Assembly: GCA_963770535.1 (NCBI GenBank) | Contig: CAVYPZ010000003.1 | Location: forward strand, 496,001 to 560,000 | DNA from: RYN-230 sp963770535 | GTDB taxonomy: Bacteria > Actinomycetota > Actinomycetes > Streptosporangiales > Streptosporangiaceae | DNA length: 64,000 nucleotides | Reading direction: 5' to 3' | In this document: positions 1-7,720 of the stretch, piece after piece | How positions within the stretch are numbered: the first letter of the stretch is position 1 | Layout: each line of letters starts with the position of its first letter | Translations under genes and position numbers: made by a program | Notes under the pieces: generated by a model | Told to the model about the DNA's origin: nothing | Seen by the model: the letters and a program-made list of their open reading frames with translations, nothing else | The model's database searches: none

Positions 1-188
1 GTCAGCGGCATGCCCAGCCGGCGCAGCCAGGCCACCATGCGGGCCCGCTCCAGCTGGCCCGGCTCGTATAGCCGGTAGCCGGATACCGGGTCCACCCGGG
101 CCGGCGCCAGCAGGCCGAGCTCGTCATACAGGCGCAGAGCCTTGGGTGACAGGCGGGATTCCCGGGCGAACTCCCCGATCGTCAGCAC
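1..188 (-). CDS. MerR-family transcriptional regulator, N-terminal part (cut by window edge)
   Basis: Only the first 62 codons lie in the window; the gene continues past base 1. The translation from the GTG at 188 begins with LTIGEFARESRLSPKALRLY, the winged-helix DNA-binding domain of MerR regulators, followed by a Y-x-x-x-Q-L-x-R region typical of the second wing. A GGGAGG ribosome-binding site sits about six bases before the GTG. The effector domain is outside the window, so the inducer cannot be guessed. It is transcribed in the same direction as the hydrolase upstream of it, across a 171-base gap. Confidence 0.85.
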   Translation of the reverse strand, partial: MLTIGEFARESRLSPKALRLYDELGLLAPARVDPVSGYRLYEPGQLERARMVAWLRRLGMPL

Positions 189-359
189 CGCCCGCCTCCC
201 TTCCGGCGTCTCCGCATCGATGCGGCTCTGCCGCCCGCGGTGGGCCAGAGCCGCTGCCCCGATGGTGGGGCTTCCCCCAGGGGCAAGGTCAAGCCTGGGC
301 GGGGGATGGGGGCGGGACGGTTTTCGTTGCGGAGAATTTGAGGTTTTTATGGGGGTGGG

Positions 360-1235
360 TCAGGCCTCCGCCAGCCGGCGGGCGACCGTCGCGGCGTGGC
401 CCGGATCCAGCATGATCGTGTAGTGGTTGGCGCCGGGCACCGTCTCCACCGTGAGCATCGGGGCCTGCGCCGTCCAGTACTCGCACAATTCCGCCGGGAG
501 CATGCCCGGCGGCTGGCCGAACATGCCCGCGGGCGCGGTGAGCAGCCGGACCGGGCGGGCCAGGCCGCGCAGCGCGGCGCCCAGCCGCTCGCCGCTGCCC
601 AGCAGGTCGCGGCTGTCCGCCCGGACGGCCTGCTCGGACACCCGGGAACGGAGCACGCCGTCCTCGCCGGTCAGGTCGTAGCGCAGGTAGTCCTCCAGGT
701 ACACGTTCCAGCTGTCCTTCATGGCCGGGTGGGCCCGCCAGAAGTCGAAGTACGCGTCCACGCCCGGGTAGGTCTCACGCAGCCGGGCCATGGCCGGGCC
801 CAGGCTCGCGTCCAGCAGCGCATCCAGGTCAACGCCCGCCGGGACCGGCAGGGGCAGGCCCCCGTCGATCAGCAGCAGCCCGCCGAACGTGCCCGGCGCC
901 CGGTCGGCGGTGAGCAGCGCCAGGTAGGCGCCGAGCGAGTGCCCGGCCAGCACCGGCTGCTCCAGGCTCAGGTGGGCCACGGCGGCCAGGACGTCCTCGG
1001 TGTGCCGGCCGAACCCGTACGGGCCGGGCAGGTGCGCGCTGTGCCCGCGTCCGCGCAGGTCCACGGCGAACAGGGACCATTCGGTGGGCAGCGCCTCGGC
1101 GACCGGCTCCCAGCTCGCCCCGGAGGCGGTGATGCCGTGCAGGGCCAGCGCGTGGCGGGGGCCGCGGCCCCAGCGCAGCACCCGCAAGGTGCCATCTGGA
1201 AGCGGTACGTCGAGCTCTTCGGGGTCTGTGTGCAC
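360..1235 (-). CDS. alpha/beta hydrolase
   Basis: The 291-residue protein has the alpha/beta-hydrolase layout: an HG oxyanion motif near residue 33, a G-H-S-L-G nucleophile elbow with Ser100, and a catalytic His near residue 271 in GANHYTI. There is no signal peptide, so it is probably cytoplasmic. The family includes esterases, lactonases and dehalogenase-like enzymes; the substrate cannot be read from the sequence. The GTG start at 1235 has a GAGAGG site five bases upstream. It is divergent from the restriction gene at 1382. Confidence 0.85.
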   Translation of the reverse strand: MHTDPEELDVPLPDGTLRVLRWGRGPRHALALHGITASGASWEPVAEALPTEWSLFAVDLRGRGHSAHLPGPYGFGRHTEDVLAAVAHLSLEQPVLAGHSLGAYLALLTADRAPGTFGGLLLIDGGLPLPVPAGVDLDALLDASLGPAMARLRETYPGVDAYFDFWRAHPAMKDSWNVYLEDYLRYDLTGEDGVLRSRVSEQAVRADSRDLLGSGERLGAALRGLARPVRLLTAPAGMFGQPPGMLPAELCEYWTAQAPMLTVETVPGANHYTIMLDPGHAATVARRLAEA

Positions 1236-1381
1236 CGGGGCCTCTCAGGGGTTGCTGATCCAGCCGTTCCGGCCTCCACCGTACGTGGCGGTTGCCGGAA
1301 GTTCACGGCCTGGCCGGGCCGCGCTCGCTACGGTGACAGCGCCGGCCGCGCCACGAGGCGGGCCGGCCGGGGAGTGGGACC

Positions 1382-2143
1382 GTGACTGCGTCGTTTGCGA
1401 CCACCCTGCTCGGCTGGAAGCCGAGCGGCAAGAACAAGCTCGGCTGGGCGCTGGTGCCGAACTTCGCGGACGTTGACAGCGCCGAGTCGATGCGCATCGC
1501 TGCCGGGGTGCTGGACCAGCTCGCCGTGGCCCGGGACAGCGTCTCGGATGTGCCGAAGGACCCGGGCGGCCCGCTGGAGCAGGCCGTCTGCGACGACCTG
1601 GGCTGGGTGCTGCAGCGCAAGGACCCGGAGCGTGGGTGGCGGATCGAGCGGGGCGCGGTGATCACGCGGTTCGACCAGTACGCGCACCTGTCCGAGGTGG
1701 ACGCGCTCGTGCGGGCGAACCCCCAGCTGCGGGTCACCGTGGGCACGGACTACCTGATCAGGCCGGACGTGACCGTGTCGCTGGCCCGGGTGCGGACCGC
1801 CTCCGGGCTCCCTGCGCTGCACGCCGCCGTGTCCTGCAAGTGGACGATCCGCTCCGACCGGGTGCAGAACATCCGGCACGAGTGCCTGCAGATGATCCGG
1901 CACCGGCGGGGCCGGCAGCCGCACCTGGTCACGGTCACGGCGGAGCCGCTGCCGACCCGGCTCGCGTCCATCGCCCGCGGCACCGGGGAGGTGGACGCGG
2001 TGTACCACATCGCGTACGACGCGCTGGCGGCGAGCGTGGCCGCCCTGGCCAACTCCGAGCAGGCGGACGCGTGGCACGAGGTGACCGGGCAGCGGCGGGT
2101 GCTCAGCTACGAGCTGCTCACCGACACGCTGGCCTCGTGGTGA
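1382..2143 (+). CDS. NgoMIV-type Type II restriction endonuclease (predicted target GCCGGC)
   Basis: The 253-residue protein matches the NgoMIV family, tetrameric enzymes that cut GCCGGC. Visible hallmarks are G-T-D-Y-L-I-R-P-D (Asp123 and Asp129) and the S-C-K-W motif (residues 151-154) whose Lys is the catalytic residue in this variant of the PD-(D/E)xK fold, followed by the conserved TIRSDRVQNIRHE stretch and the long C-terminal helix region. The start is a GTG. The C5 methyltransferase starting at 2390 is the likely protecting partner. The recognition sequence is inferred from family resemblance. Confidence 0.9.
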   Translation: MTASFATTLLGWKPSGKNKLGWALVPNFADVDSAESMRIAAGVLDQLAVARDSVSDVPKDPGGPLEQAVCDDLGWVLQRKDPERGWRIERGAVITRFDQYAHLSEVDALVRANPQLRVTVGTDYLIRPDVTVSLARVRTASGLPALHAAVSCKWTIRSDRVQNIRHECLQMIRHRRGRQPHLVTVTAEPLPTRLASIARGTGEVDAVYHIAYDALAASVAALANSEQADAWHEVTGQRRVLSYELLTDTLASW

Positions 2144-2185
2144 CGGCGTGGGACAAGCGAACTGACGGTGCCTGCGGGCACAATC

Positions 2186-2241
2186 GGCGGAAGTGACGAG
2201 CCTGGCGGAAGTGATGAGGCCTGGCGGAAGTGACGAGGCCT
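2186..2241 (+). repeat. three tandem 18-19 bp repeats between the restriction and methyltransferase genes
   Basis: Three near-identical units based on GGCGGAAGTGACGAGGCCT lie at 2186-2203, 2204-2222 and 2223-2241. They differ by one deleted base and one C-to-T change. Each contains GGAAGTGA, so each offers a Shine-Dalgarno-like GGA and a GTG codon. They sit in the leader of the methyltransferase and could influence its translation; that role is inference. Confidence 0.8.
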
Positions 2242-2301
2242 GGAGGCGCGGTGCGGAAGAGAGGCAGCCAGTGGGCGACCTGACCGTGGGCCCGCAGGCG
2301 G

Positions 2302-2388
2302 CGGGCGGGCTGGCGGCCGGCGGGCTGGCGGCCGGCGGGCTGGCTGGCGGGCTGGCGGCGGCGGGCTGGCGGCCGGCGGGCTGGCCTC
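2302..2388 (+). repeat. 15-bp coding-type tandem repeats at the 5' end of the methyltransferase
   Basis: Imperfect copies of GGCGGGCTGGCGGCC run up to the first conserved codon of the methyltransferase. Read from the GTG at 2271 they encode Gly-Gly-Leu-Ala-Ala units, but near 2357-2361 the array has GCGGCGGC where a full unit would have GCGGCCGGC. Adding that one C would join the GTG at 2271 to the methyltransferase frame (119 bases become 120). Three GCCGGC sequences, the predicted restriction target, occur in the array at 2316, 2331 and 2372. Confidence 0.75.
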
Positions 2389-2389
2389 C

Positions 2390-3343
2390 GTGGAGATCTG
2401 CGCCGGGGCGGGCGGTCAGGCCCTCGGCCTGGAGCAGGCCGGGTTCACCCACGAAGCCGTGGTCGAGCTGGACGCCGCCGCCTGCGAGACGCTGCGCCGT
2501 AACCGGGGCGACGTGTGGAAGGTCATCGAGGACGACGTGGCCAACGTGGACGGCCGGGCGTTCGCGGGGCTGGACCTGCTCGCCGGCGGTGTGCCGTGCC
2601 CGCCGTTCTCCATCGCCGGCAAGCAGCTTGGCCGCGACGACGAGCGGGACCTGTTCCCGCAGGCGCTGCGCCTGGTCGAGGAGACCGGGGCCCGCGCGGT
2701 CCTGCTGGAGAACGTGCGGGGACTCGCGGCCCGCCGGTTTGACGGGTACCGCACCCAGGTCCTCCAGCGGCTGCACGACCTGGGCTACCAGACCTGGTGG
2801 GACGTGGTGCAGGCCAGCCAGCACGGCGTGCCCCAGCTGCGGCCCCGGTTCGTGCTGGTCGCGCTGCGGCAGCCGTGGGCGTCCTGGTTCCGCTGGCCCG
2901 GGGAGGCGGCCGGGCCGCCCCCCACGGTGGGCGGCATCCTGGCTGACCTGATGGCCGCCCGGGGCTGGCCGGGCGCGGCGGACTGGGCGGCCGGGGCCCG
3001 GGGGATCGCCCCCACCATCGTCGGGGGCAGCAAGAAGCACGGCGGCCCCGATCTGGGGCCCACCAGGGCCCGCGAAGCGTGGAAGGGGCTCGGCGTGGAC
3101 GGGCTGGGCATCGGCGACTTCGCGCCCGGGCCCGGGTTCCCCGTCGACCAGCGGCCCAAGCTGACCGTCCGGATGGTGGCGCGGCTGCAGGGCTTCCCGG
3201 ACTCGTGGGAGTTTTCGGGGCGGAAGACAGCTGCGTACCGGCAGGTCGGCAACGCGTTCCCGCCGCCGGTGGCCCGCGCCCTCGGTGAGGCCATCCGGGA
3301 CGCGCTCACCGGGCCAGGACCGGCCGGCCCCGGCCACGCCTGA
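2390..3343 (+). CDS. C5 cytosine-specific DNA methyltransferase (partner of the NgoMIV-like enzyme)
   Basis: Motifs appear in the usual C5 methyltransferase order: motif I EICAGAGGQALGLEQAGF at the very N terminus, motif IV G-G-V-P-C-P-P-F-S with the catalytic Cys, motif VI ENV, motif VIII QLRPRF, a target-recognition region with APTIVGGSKKHGG and LQGFPDSW, and motif X GNAFPPPVA. The protein should methylate the site cut by the endonuclease encoded just upstream. GTG 2390 is the first in-frame start, only one codon before motif I, which is tight; a longer N terminus reaching GTG 2271 would need one extra base in the upstream repeat array. Confidence 0.92.
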   Translation: MEICAGAGGQALGLEQAGFTHEAVVELDAAACETLRRNRGDVWKVIEDDVANVDGRAFAGLDLLAGGVPCPPFSIAGKQLGRDDERDLFPQALRLVEETGARAVLLENVRGLAARRFDGYRTQVLQRLHDLGYQTWWDVVQASQHGVPQLRPRFVLVALRQPWASWFRWPGEAAGPPPTVGGILADLMAARGWPGAADWAAGARGIAPTIVGGSKKHGGPDLGPTRAREAWKGLGVDGLGIGDFAPGPGFPVDQRPKLTVRMVARLQGFPDSWEFSGRKTAAYRQVGNAFPPPVARALGEAIRDALTGPGPAGPGHA

Positions 3344-3552
3344 GCCGCGCCGCCCGGCCGCGCCGCCCGGCCGCGCCATCCGCGGCCCCGCCCGAGCCGT
3401 GGCCCCGCCCGAGCCGTGCCGCCCGAGCCGTGGCCCCGCCCGAGCCGTGGCCCCGCCCGAGCCGCGCCGCACCGGCCTGACGATCACACCAGTCACATCA
3501 GCCTCCCTGAAGCCGCGCAGAACGGCACGATCATGCCCGGCACGGGGCTGGC
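3344..3552. other. non-coding stretch with CCCCGCCCGAGCCGTGG repeats
   Basis: The space between the convergent methyltransferase and SDR genes (3344-3704) holds no credible gene. Its left part is a C-rich run with repeated CCGCCCGG near 3349-3376 and several copies of CCCCGCCCGAGCCGTGG between about 3388 and 3465. Long open frames that cross it are products of the base composition. Confidence 0.6.
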
Positions 3553-3630
3553 GCCGACTTTTCCTACGGAACGTGCGCCTTTCCGGGGTGTTTTGGCCCT
3601 TTCGGCGCACGGTGCGTAGGAAAAGTCGGC
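3553..3630. terminator. large perfect-arm stem-loop between convergent genes
   Basis: GCCGACTTTTCCTACG (3553-3568) and its exact reverse complement (3615-3630) frame a hairpin. After a three-base mismatch the pairing resumes with CGTGCGCC/GGCGCACG, giving roughly 27-base arms and a loop of about 24 bases. It lies downstream of both the methyltransferase (+) and the SDR gene (-), so a bidirectional terminator is the simplest reading. The A/T-containing arms are unlike the surrounding DNA, so a small palindromic repeat element is an alternative. Confidence 0.6.
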
Positions 3631-3704
3631 GGGACGGGGCCTGGCTGACGTTGGGGGAGGGCCCGTGTGGAGTGCGGGACCTGCCGCGCGGGCCGGGGCA
3701 GGGG

Positions 3705-4460
3705 TCAGATGGCGGTGAAGCCGCCGTCCACGGGGATGATGGCGCCGTGGATGTTCGCGGCGTCGTCGCTGGCCAGGAACACGGCGGTGGCGCCGATCTG
3801 GGCTGGCGTGCTGTAGCCGCGGGACGGCAGGGTGGCGATCAGCGGGTCCAGGAAGTCCCGGTGGGCCGCGGTGATATCGGTCAGCGTCGGGCCCGGGGCG
3901 ATCGCGTTGACCCGGATGCCCGCCGGGCCGTACTCGGCGGCCAGGGCCCGGGTCAGGCCGTGCACCGCGGATTTGGTGCTGCTGTACAGCGCGACCCTCG
4001 CCATCCCGCTGGTTCCGTTGATGGAGCCCATGTTGATGACCACGCCCCCGCCGCGCTCGATCATCGCCGGGACCAGGGCAGCCGTGAGCAGGATGGGCGC
4101 CTTCACGCTGACGGCGAGAGCGGTGTCGATCATGGCCTCGGTGGTGTCCGTGGTGGCGGTGCGGCCGAGCAGGTAGGCCGCGTTGTTGACCAGGATGTCG
4201 ATGGGACCCCCGGCGAGCCCGGCCGCGCGGGCCGCCAGCTGGCTGATGGCCCCGCTCCCGCCGGCCAGGTCGGCGGCCAGGAAGGCCGCGGCACCGCCCG
4301 CGCTGGCGATGCCGTCCACGACGCGAGTGCCGCGGGCCGCATCCCGGCCGTGCACGATCACGTGCGCACCCGCTGCGGCCAGGGCCTGCGCGACCCCCTG
4401 GCCGATACCACTGGTGGAGCCGGTGACCAGCGCGGTCCGGCCTTTGAGCACAGCAGTCAT
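3705..4460 (-). CDS. short-chain dehydrogenase/reductase (SDR)
   Basis: The ATG at 4460, preceded by GGGGAG, gives a 251-residue classical SDR. It shows the NAD(P)-binding G-x-x-x-G-I-G motif near residue 15, the N-N-A motif, catalytic Ser in the INMGSINGTSG segment and Y-x-x-x-K (YSSTK). Substrate is unknown. It is divergent from the TetR gene at 4694, and its promoter carries two dyad sequences (4480-4495 and 4517-4548), so repression by that TetR protein is likely. Confidence 0.9.
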   Translation of the reverse strand: MTAVLKGRTALVTGSTSGIGQGVAQALAAAGAHVIVHGRDAARGTRVVDGIASAGGAAAFLAADLAGGSGAISQLAARAAGLAGGPIDILVNNAAYLLGRTATTDTTEAMIDTALAVSVKAPILLTAALVPAMIERGGGVVINMGSINGTSGMARVALYSSTKSAVHGLTRALAAEYGPAGIRVNAIAPGPTLTDITAAHRDFLDPLIATLPSRGYSTPAQIGATAVFLASDDAANIHGAIIPVDGGFTAI

Positions 4461-4479
4461 GCTGGATCTCCCCGAAGAA

Positions 4480-4548
4480 TGGACTGTATAGTTCAAACAT
4501 TGGGGAGATGTACGGACCCAGGAGTGGACTGTCAAGTCCACTCCTGGG
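4480..4548 (-). promoter_or_regulatory. SDR promoter with two probable TetR operators
   Basis: On the minus strand TTGACA (complement of 4530-4535) and TACATC (complement of 4507-4512) are separated by 17 bases and fit a vegetative promoter. A perfect inverted repeat with 14-base arms around GTCA (4517-4548) covers the -35 box. A second, degenerate copy of its core, TGGACTGTATAGTTCA (4480-4495), lies just downstream of the expected start of transcription. Both share TGGACT-N4-AGTYCA. The divergent TetR gene is the obvious candidate to bind them. Confidence 0.75.
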
Positions 4549-4693
4549 CTGTGCGAGATTGGAGGCTGCGGCCTGCCTGGTGAGCTGCGGGCCAGCGCGC
4601 CAGGCGCAAACGGCGCGGTACCGGCTGGCTGGCCTGGCCGGAAGGCCAGCCGGTGTGCGCGGGCCGGCGGGGCCCGGATGCGGAGGATGGTGG

Positions 4694-5314
4694 ATGGGCA
4701 CGACCCTGACCCGGAAGGGGCTGGCCACGCGGCAGCGGATCGTGGCCGGGGCGGCGGATCTGTTCCGGGAGCGCGGGGTGGCGGGCACGTCACTGGACGA
4801 CGTGTGCGAGGCCACCAGCACGAGCAAGAGCCAGCTGTTCCACTACTTCCCGGACGGGCGGACCCAGCTGCTCACCGCGGTGGCCCAGCACGAGGCGGAC
4901 CGGGTACTCGATGACCAGCAGCCCGCGCTCGACCAGCTGACCTCCTGGACGGCCTGGCAGGCCTGGCGTGACCGGGTCGTCGAGCGTTACCAGGCCCAGG
5001 GCCAGGCCTGCCCGCTGGCCGTGCTCACTTCCCAGCTCGGGCCGGGCTCGCCAGAGCACCGCGAGGTGGTCGGCGGCCTGCTCCGCCGCTGGCAGGGCAA
5101 GATCGCCGACGGGATCCGCACCATGCAGGCCGCAGGCGAGATCGGGCCGGAGGTGGACGCGGACCGGCACGCCGCCGCGCTGCTGGCCGGTATCCAGGGC
5201 GGGGTGGTGATCATGCTGGCGACCGGGGGGATCTCGCACCTCGAGGTGGCCCTGGATCAGGGCATCGGGGCGCTGCGCGAGGCTCCGGCGGGCCGGGACG
5301 GGAGCGGGACGTGA
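4694..5314 (+). CDS. TetR/AcrR-family transcriptional regulator
   Basis: The 206-residue protein starts at ATG 4694, eight bases after GGAGG. The N-terminal helix-turn-helix is clear (TRQRIVAGAADLFRERG, then LDDVCEATSTSKSQLFHYF at about residues 34-52). The C-terminal ligand domain has the LxxxQGxVxxxL-like pattern of the family. It probably represses the divergent SDR gene through the dyads at 4480-4548. Its stop overlaps the GTG of the secA2-like gene (GTGA at 5311-5314), so the two may be translationally coupled. Confidence 0.92.
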   Translation: MGTTLTRKGLATRQRIVAGAADLFRERGVAGTSLDDVCEATSTSKSQLFHYFPDGRTQLLTAVAQHEADRVLDDQQPALDQLTSWTAWQAWRDRVVERYQAQGQACPLAVLTSQLGPGSPEHREVVGGLLRRWQGKIADGIRTMQAAGEIGPEVDADRHAAALLAGIQGGVVIMLATGGISHLEVALDQGIGALREAPAGRDGSGT

Positions 5315-7633
5315 GCGGGCTGCGCTCGCGGATGCGCCGCTTCCTGCAGAAGCCCGGATCGGCCAGCCTGGGCCGCTACGAGGAGCTGCTGCCGGACATC
5401 GCCGGGCGGGAGGAGGCGCTGCGCGGCCTCGGCGACGCCGCGCTGGCCGCGGCTGCGGCCGAGGCCACCGACGACGCCGGGATCTGCGCGGTGGGCCGGG
5501 AGGCGGCCCGGCGGGCTCTGGGGGAGCGCCCGTTCGACGTCCAGCTGCTCGGGACGCTGGCCATGCTGTCGGGCCAGGTCGCGGAGATGGCGACCGGGGA
5601 GGGCAAGACCCTGTCCGGGGCGCTGGCCGCCGCGGGTTATGTCCGCCGGGGCCACCGGGTCCAGGTCATGTCCGTCAACGACTACCTGGCCAGGCGGGAC
5701 GCCGAATGGATGGGCCCGGTCTACGGGCTGCTCGGCGTCAGCGTCGGCTGGGTCACCCAGGCGTCCACCCCCGAGGAGCGGCGGCAGGCCTACGCCGCGG
5801 ACGTGTGCTACGGGTCAGCCAGCGAGATCGGCTTCGACGTGCTCCGGGACCGGCTGGCCACCAGCGTGGCCGACCTGGTCACCGGGGAGCCGGACGTCAT
5901 CCTGATCGACGAGGCCGACTCGGTGCTGGTCGACGAGGCGCTGGTGCCCCTGGTGCTGGCCGGCTCGGCCGGTGCCGCCGACTCCGGCCGGGAGATGGCC
6001 GCAATCGCCGGGCGCCTCCTGCCCCGGCTGCACTACGAAGTGGACGACGAGCGCCGCAACGTGTTCCTCACCGACGCGGGCGCGCGCATCGCGGAGCAGG
6101 CGCTGGGCGGCATCAACCTCTACGCCGAGCAGAACCTGGACGTGCTGACCCGGCTCAACGTGGCGCTGCACGCCCGGGCCCTGCTCCAGCGGGACGTGGA
6201 CTACATCGTCCGGGACGACCGGATCCACCTGATCAGTGCCTCGCGTGGCCGGGTGGCGCGGCGGCAGCGCTGGCCAGATGGCCTGCACGCGGCGGTCGAG
6301 GCCAAGGAGGGACTGCTGGCCAGTGAGAGCGGCCAGATCCTGGACAGCATCACGATCCAGGCCCTGGTCCAGCGCTACCCGGTGGCCTGCGGGATGACCG
6401 GCACCGCGGTGGCGGTGGGCGAGCAGCTCCGCGAGTTCTACGGGCTGGAGATCGCGGTCATCCCGCCCAACCTGCCCTGCGTGCGCGAGGACGAGCCGGA
6501 CCGGCTCTACCGGACCGCCGCGGACAAGGAGGACGCGGTCGTCACGCAGGTGGCCGAGACGCACGCGACCGGCCGCCCGGTCCTGATCGGCACGCTCGAT
6601 GTGGCGGAATCCGAGCGGCTCGCCAAGCGGATGGGGCAGGCCGGGCTGTCCTGCGTGGTGCTGAACGCCAAGAACGACGCGCAAGAGGCCGCGATCGTGG
6701 CCGAGGCCGGCGCGCTGGGAGCGATCACGGTCTCCACCCAGATGGCCGGGCGGGGCACCGACATCCGGCTCGGCGGCACCCAGGGTGACAGCGCCCAGGG
6801 CAGGCCGGCGACGCCAGGTGGCCGGGCTGGGCGGGCTCCTGGTGATCGGCATGGGCCGGCACGCCACCAGCCGGCTCGACGACCAGCTGCGCGGCCGGTC
6901 GGGGCGCCAGGGCGACCCGGGCGGCTCCGTGTTCTTGGTCAGCATGGAGGACGAGCTGATCACCACGTGCGTGCCGGACGCCCCGCCGGTCCCGGAAGCC
7001 GGGCCTGACGGCCAGGTCACGGACCCCGGGGCGCAGTGGACGGTCGGCCACGCCCAGCGGGTCGCCGAGGGCGCGCACCTGCAGATCCACCGGGACACCT
7101 GGCGCTACAACACGCTGCTGGAGGACCAGCGGCGCTCCGTGCTGGAGCACCGGGATGAACTGCTGCGGACCGACCTCGCGCTGCGCACGCTGGCCGGGTC
7201 CTTCCCGGATCGGGCGGCCGCCCTGCGCGAGTCCGTCCCCGAGGACGTGCTCGTGGAGGCGGCCCGGCAGATCAGCCTGGCCCAGCTGGACCACGCCTGG
7301 GCCGAGTACCTGGCCCAGGCGGCTGACCTGCGGGAAGGCATCAACCTGCGCGCGCTGGGGCACGGGCCGAACCCGTTCGGCGGATCGCTGAACCCGCTGG
7401 AGGAGTACAACCGTGAGATGACCCGGCTGTTCGGCCAGTTCCGCGACGACGTGACCGCGCTGACCGGGCACGCCTTCCAGTCCGTCTCGATCACCGCGGA
7501 CGGGGCCGACCTGGCCGCTGGCGGCCTGGCCCGCCCGAGCGCCACCTGGACTTACGTTGTGCAGGACAACCCGTTCGGGACCGATTTCGGCCGGGCGGTG
7601 AAGTCGATCAGCCGCATGCTCGGCCGGCGCTGA
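5311..7633 (+). pseudogene. secA2: accessory Sec translocase ATPase SecA2, broken by one frameshift
   Basis: The first frame encodes the SecA motor: Walker A GEGKT (residues 96-100), Q-V-M-S-V-N-D-Y-L-A, DEAD (200-203), and GRGTDIRLGG. After about 6785 the rest continues one frame later: VAGLGGLLVIGMGRHATSRLDDQLRGRSGRQGDPGG, then the helical scaffold to 7633. The frames join if one C is removed from AGGCCGGCGACG near 6802-6812. Length and lack of a C-terminal zinc motif fit SecA2, which exports a small protein subset in actinobacteria. Either a decayed gene or a sequence error; the intact remainder favours error. Confidence 0.8.
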
Positions 7634-7637
7634 CGGG

Positions 7638-7720
7638 CACGGAGCAGTAGCAAGCACGGGGCAGTTAGCAAGCACGGGGCAGTTAGCAAGCACGGAGCAG
7701 TTCGCCGGCACGGAGCAGCT
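7638..7720. repeat. tandem 18-bp repeats at the 3' end of the decarboxylase gene
   Basis: About four to five copies of CACGGGGCAGTTAGCAAG lie between the convergent secA2-like and decarboxylase genes. The last copies form the C terminus of the decarboxylase, which reads LLRAGELLRAC, and its TAA stop is inside the array, so repeat number changes the tail of that protein. Confidence 0.7.

Noticed and set aside
1328..3610. 760-codon open frame on the minus strand opposite the restriction-modification genes
   Set aside because: It is antisense to two strongly supported genes, is Arg/Pro/Gly-rich without motifs, and arises from the high GC content.
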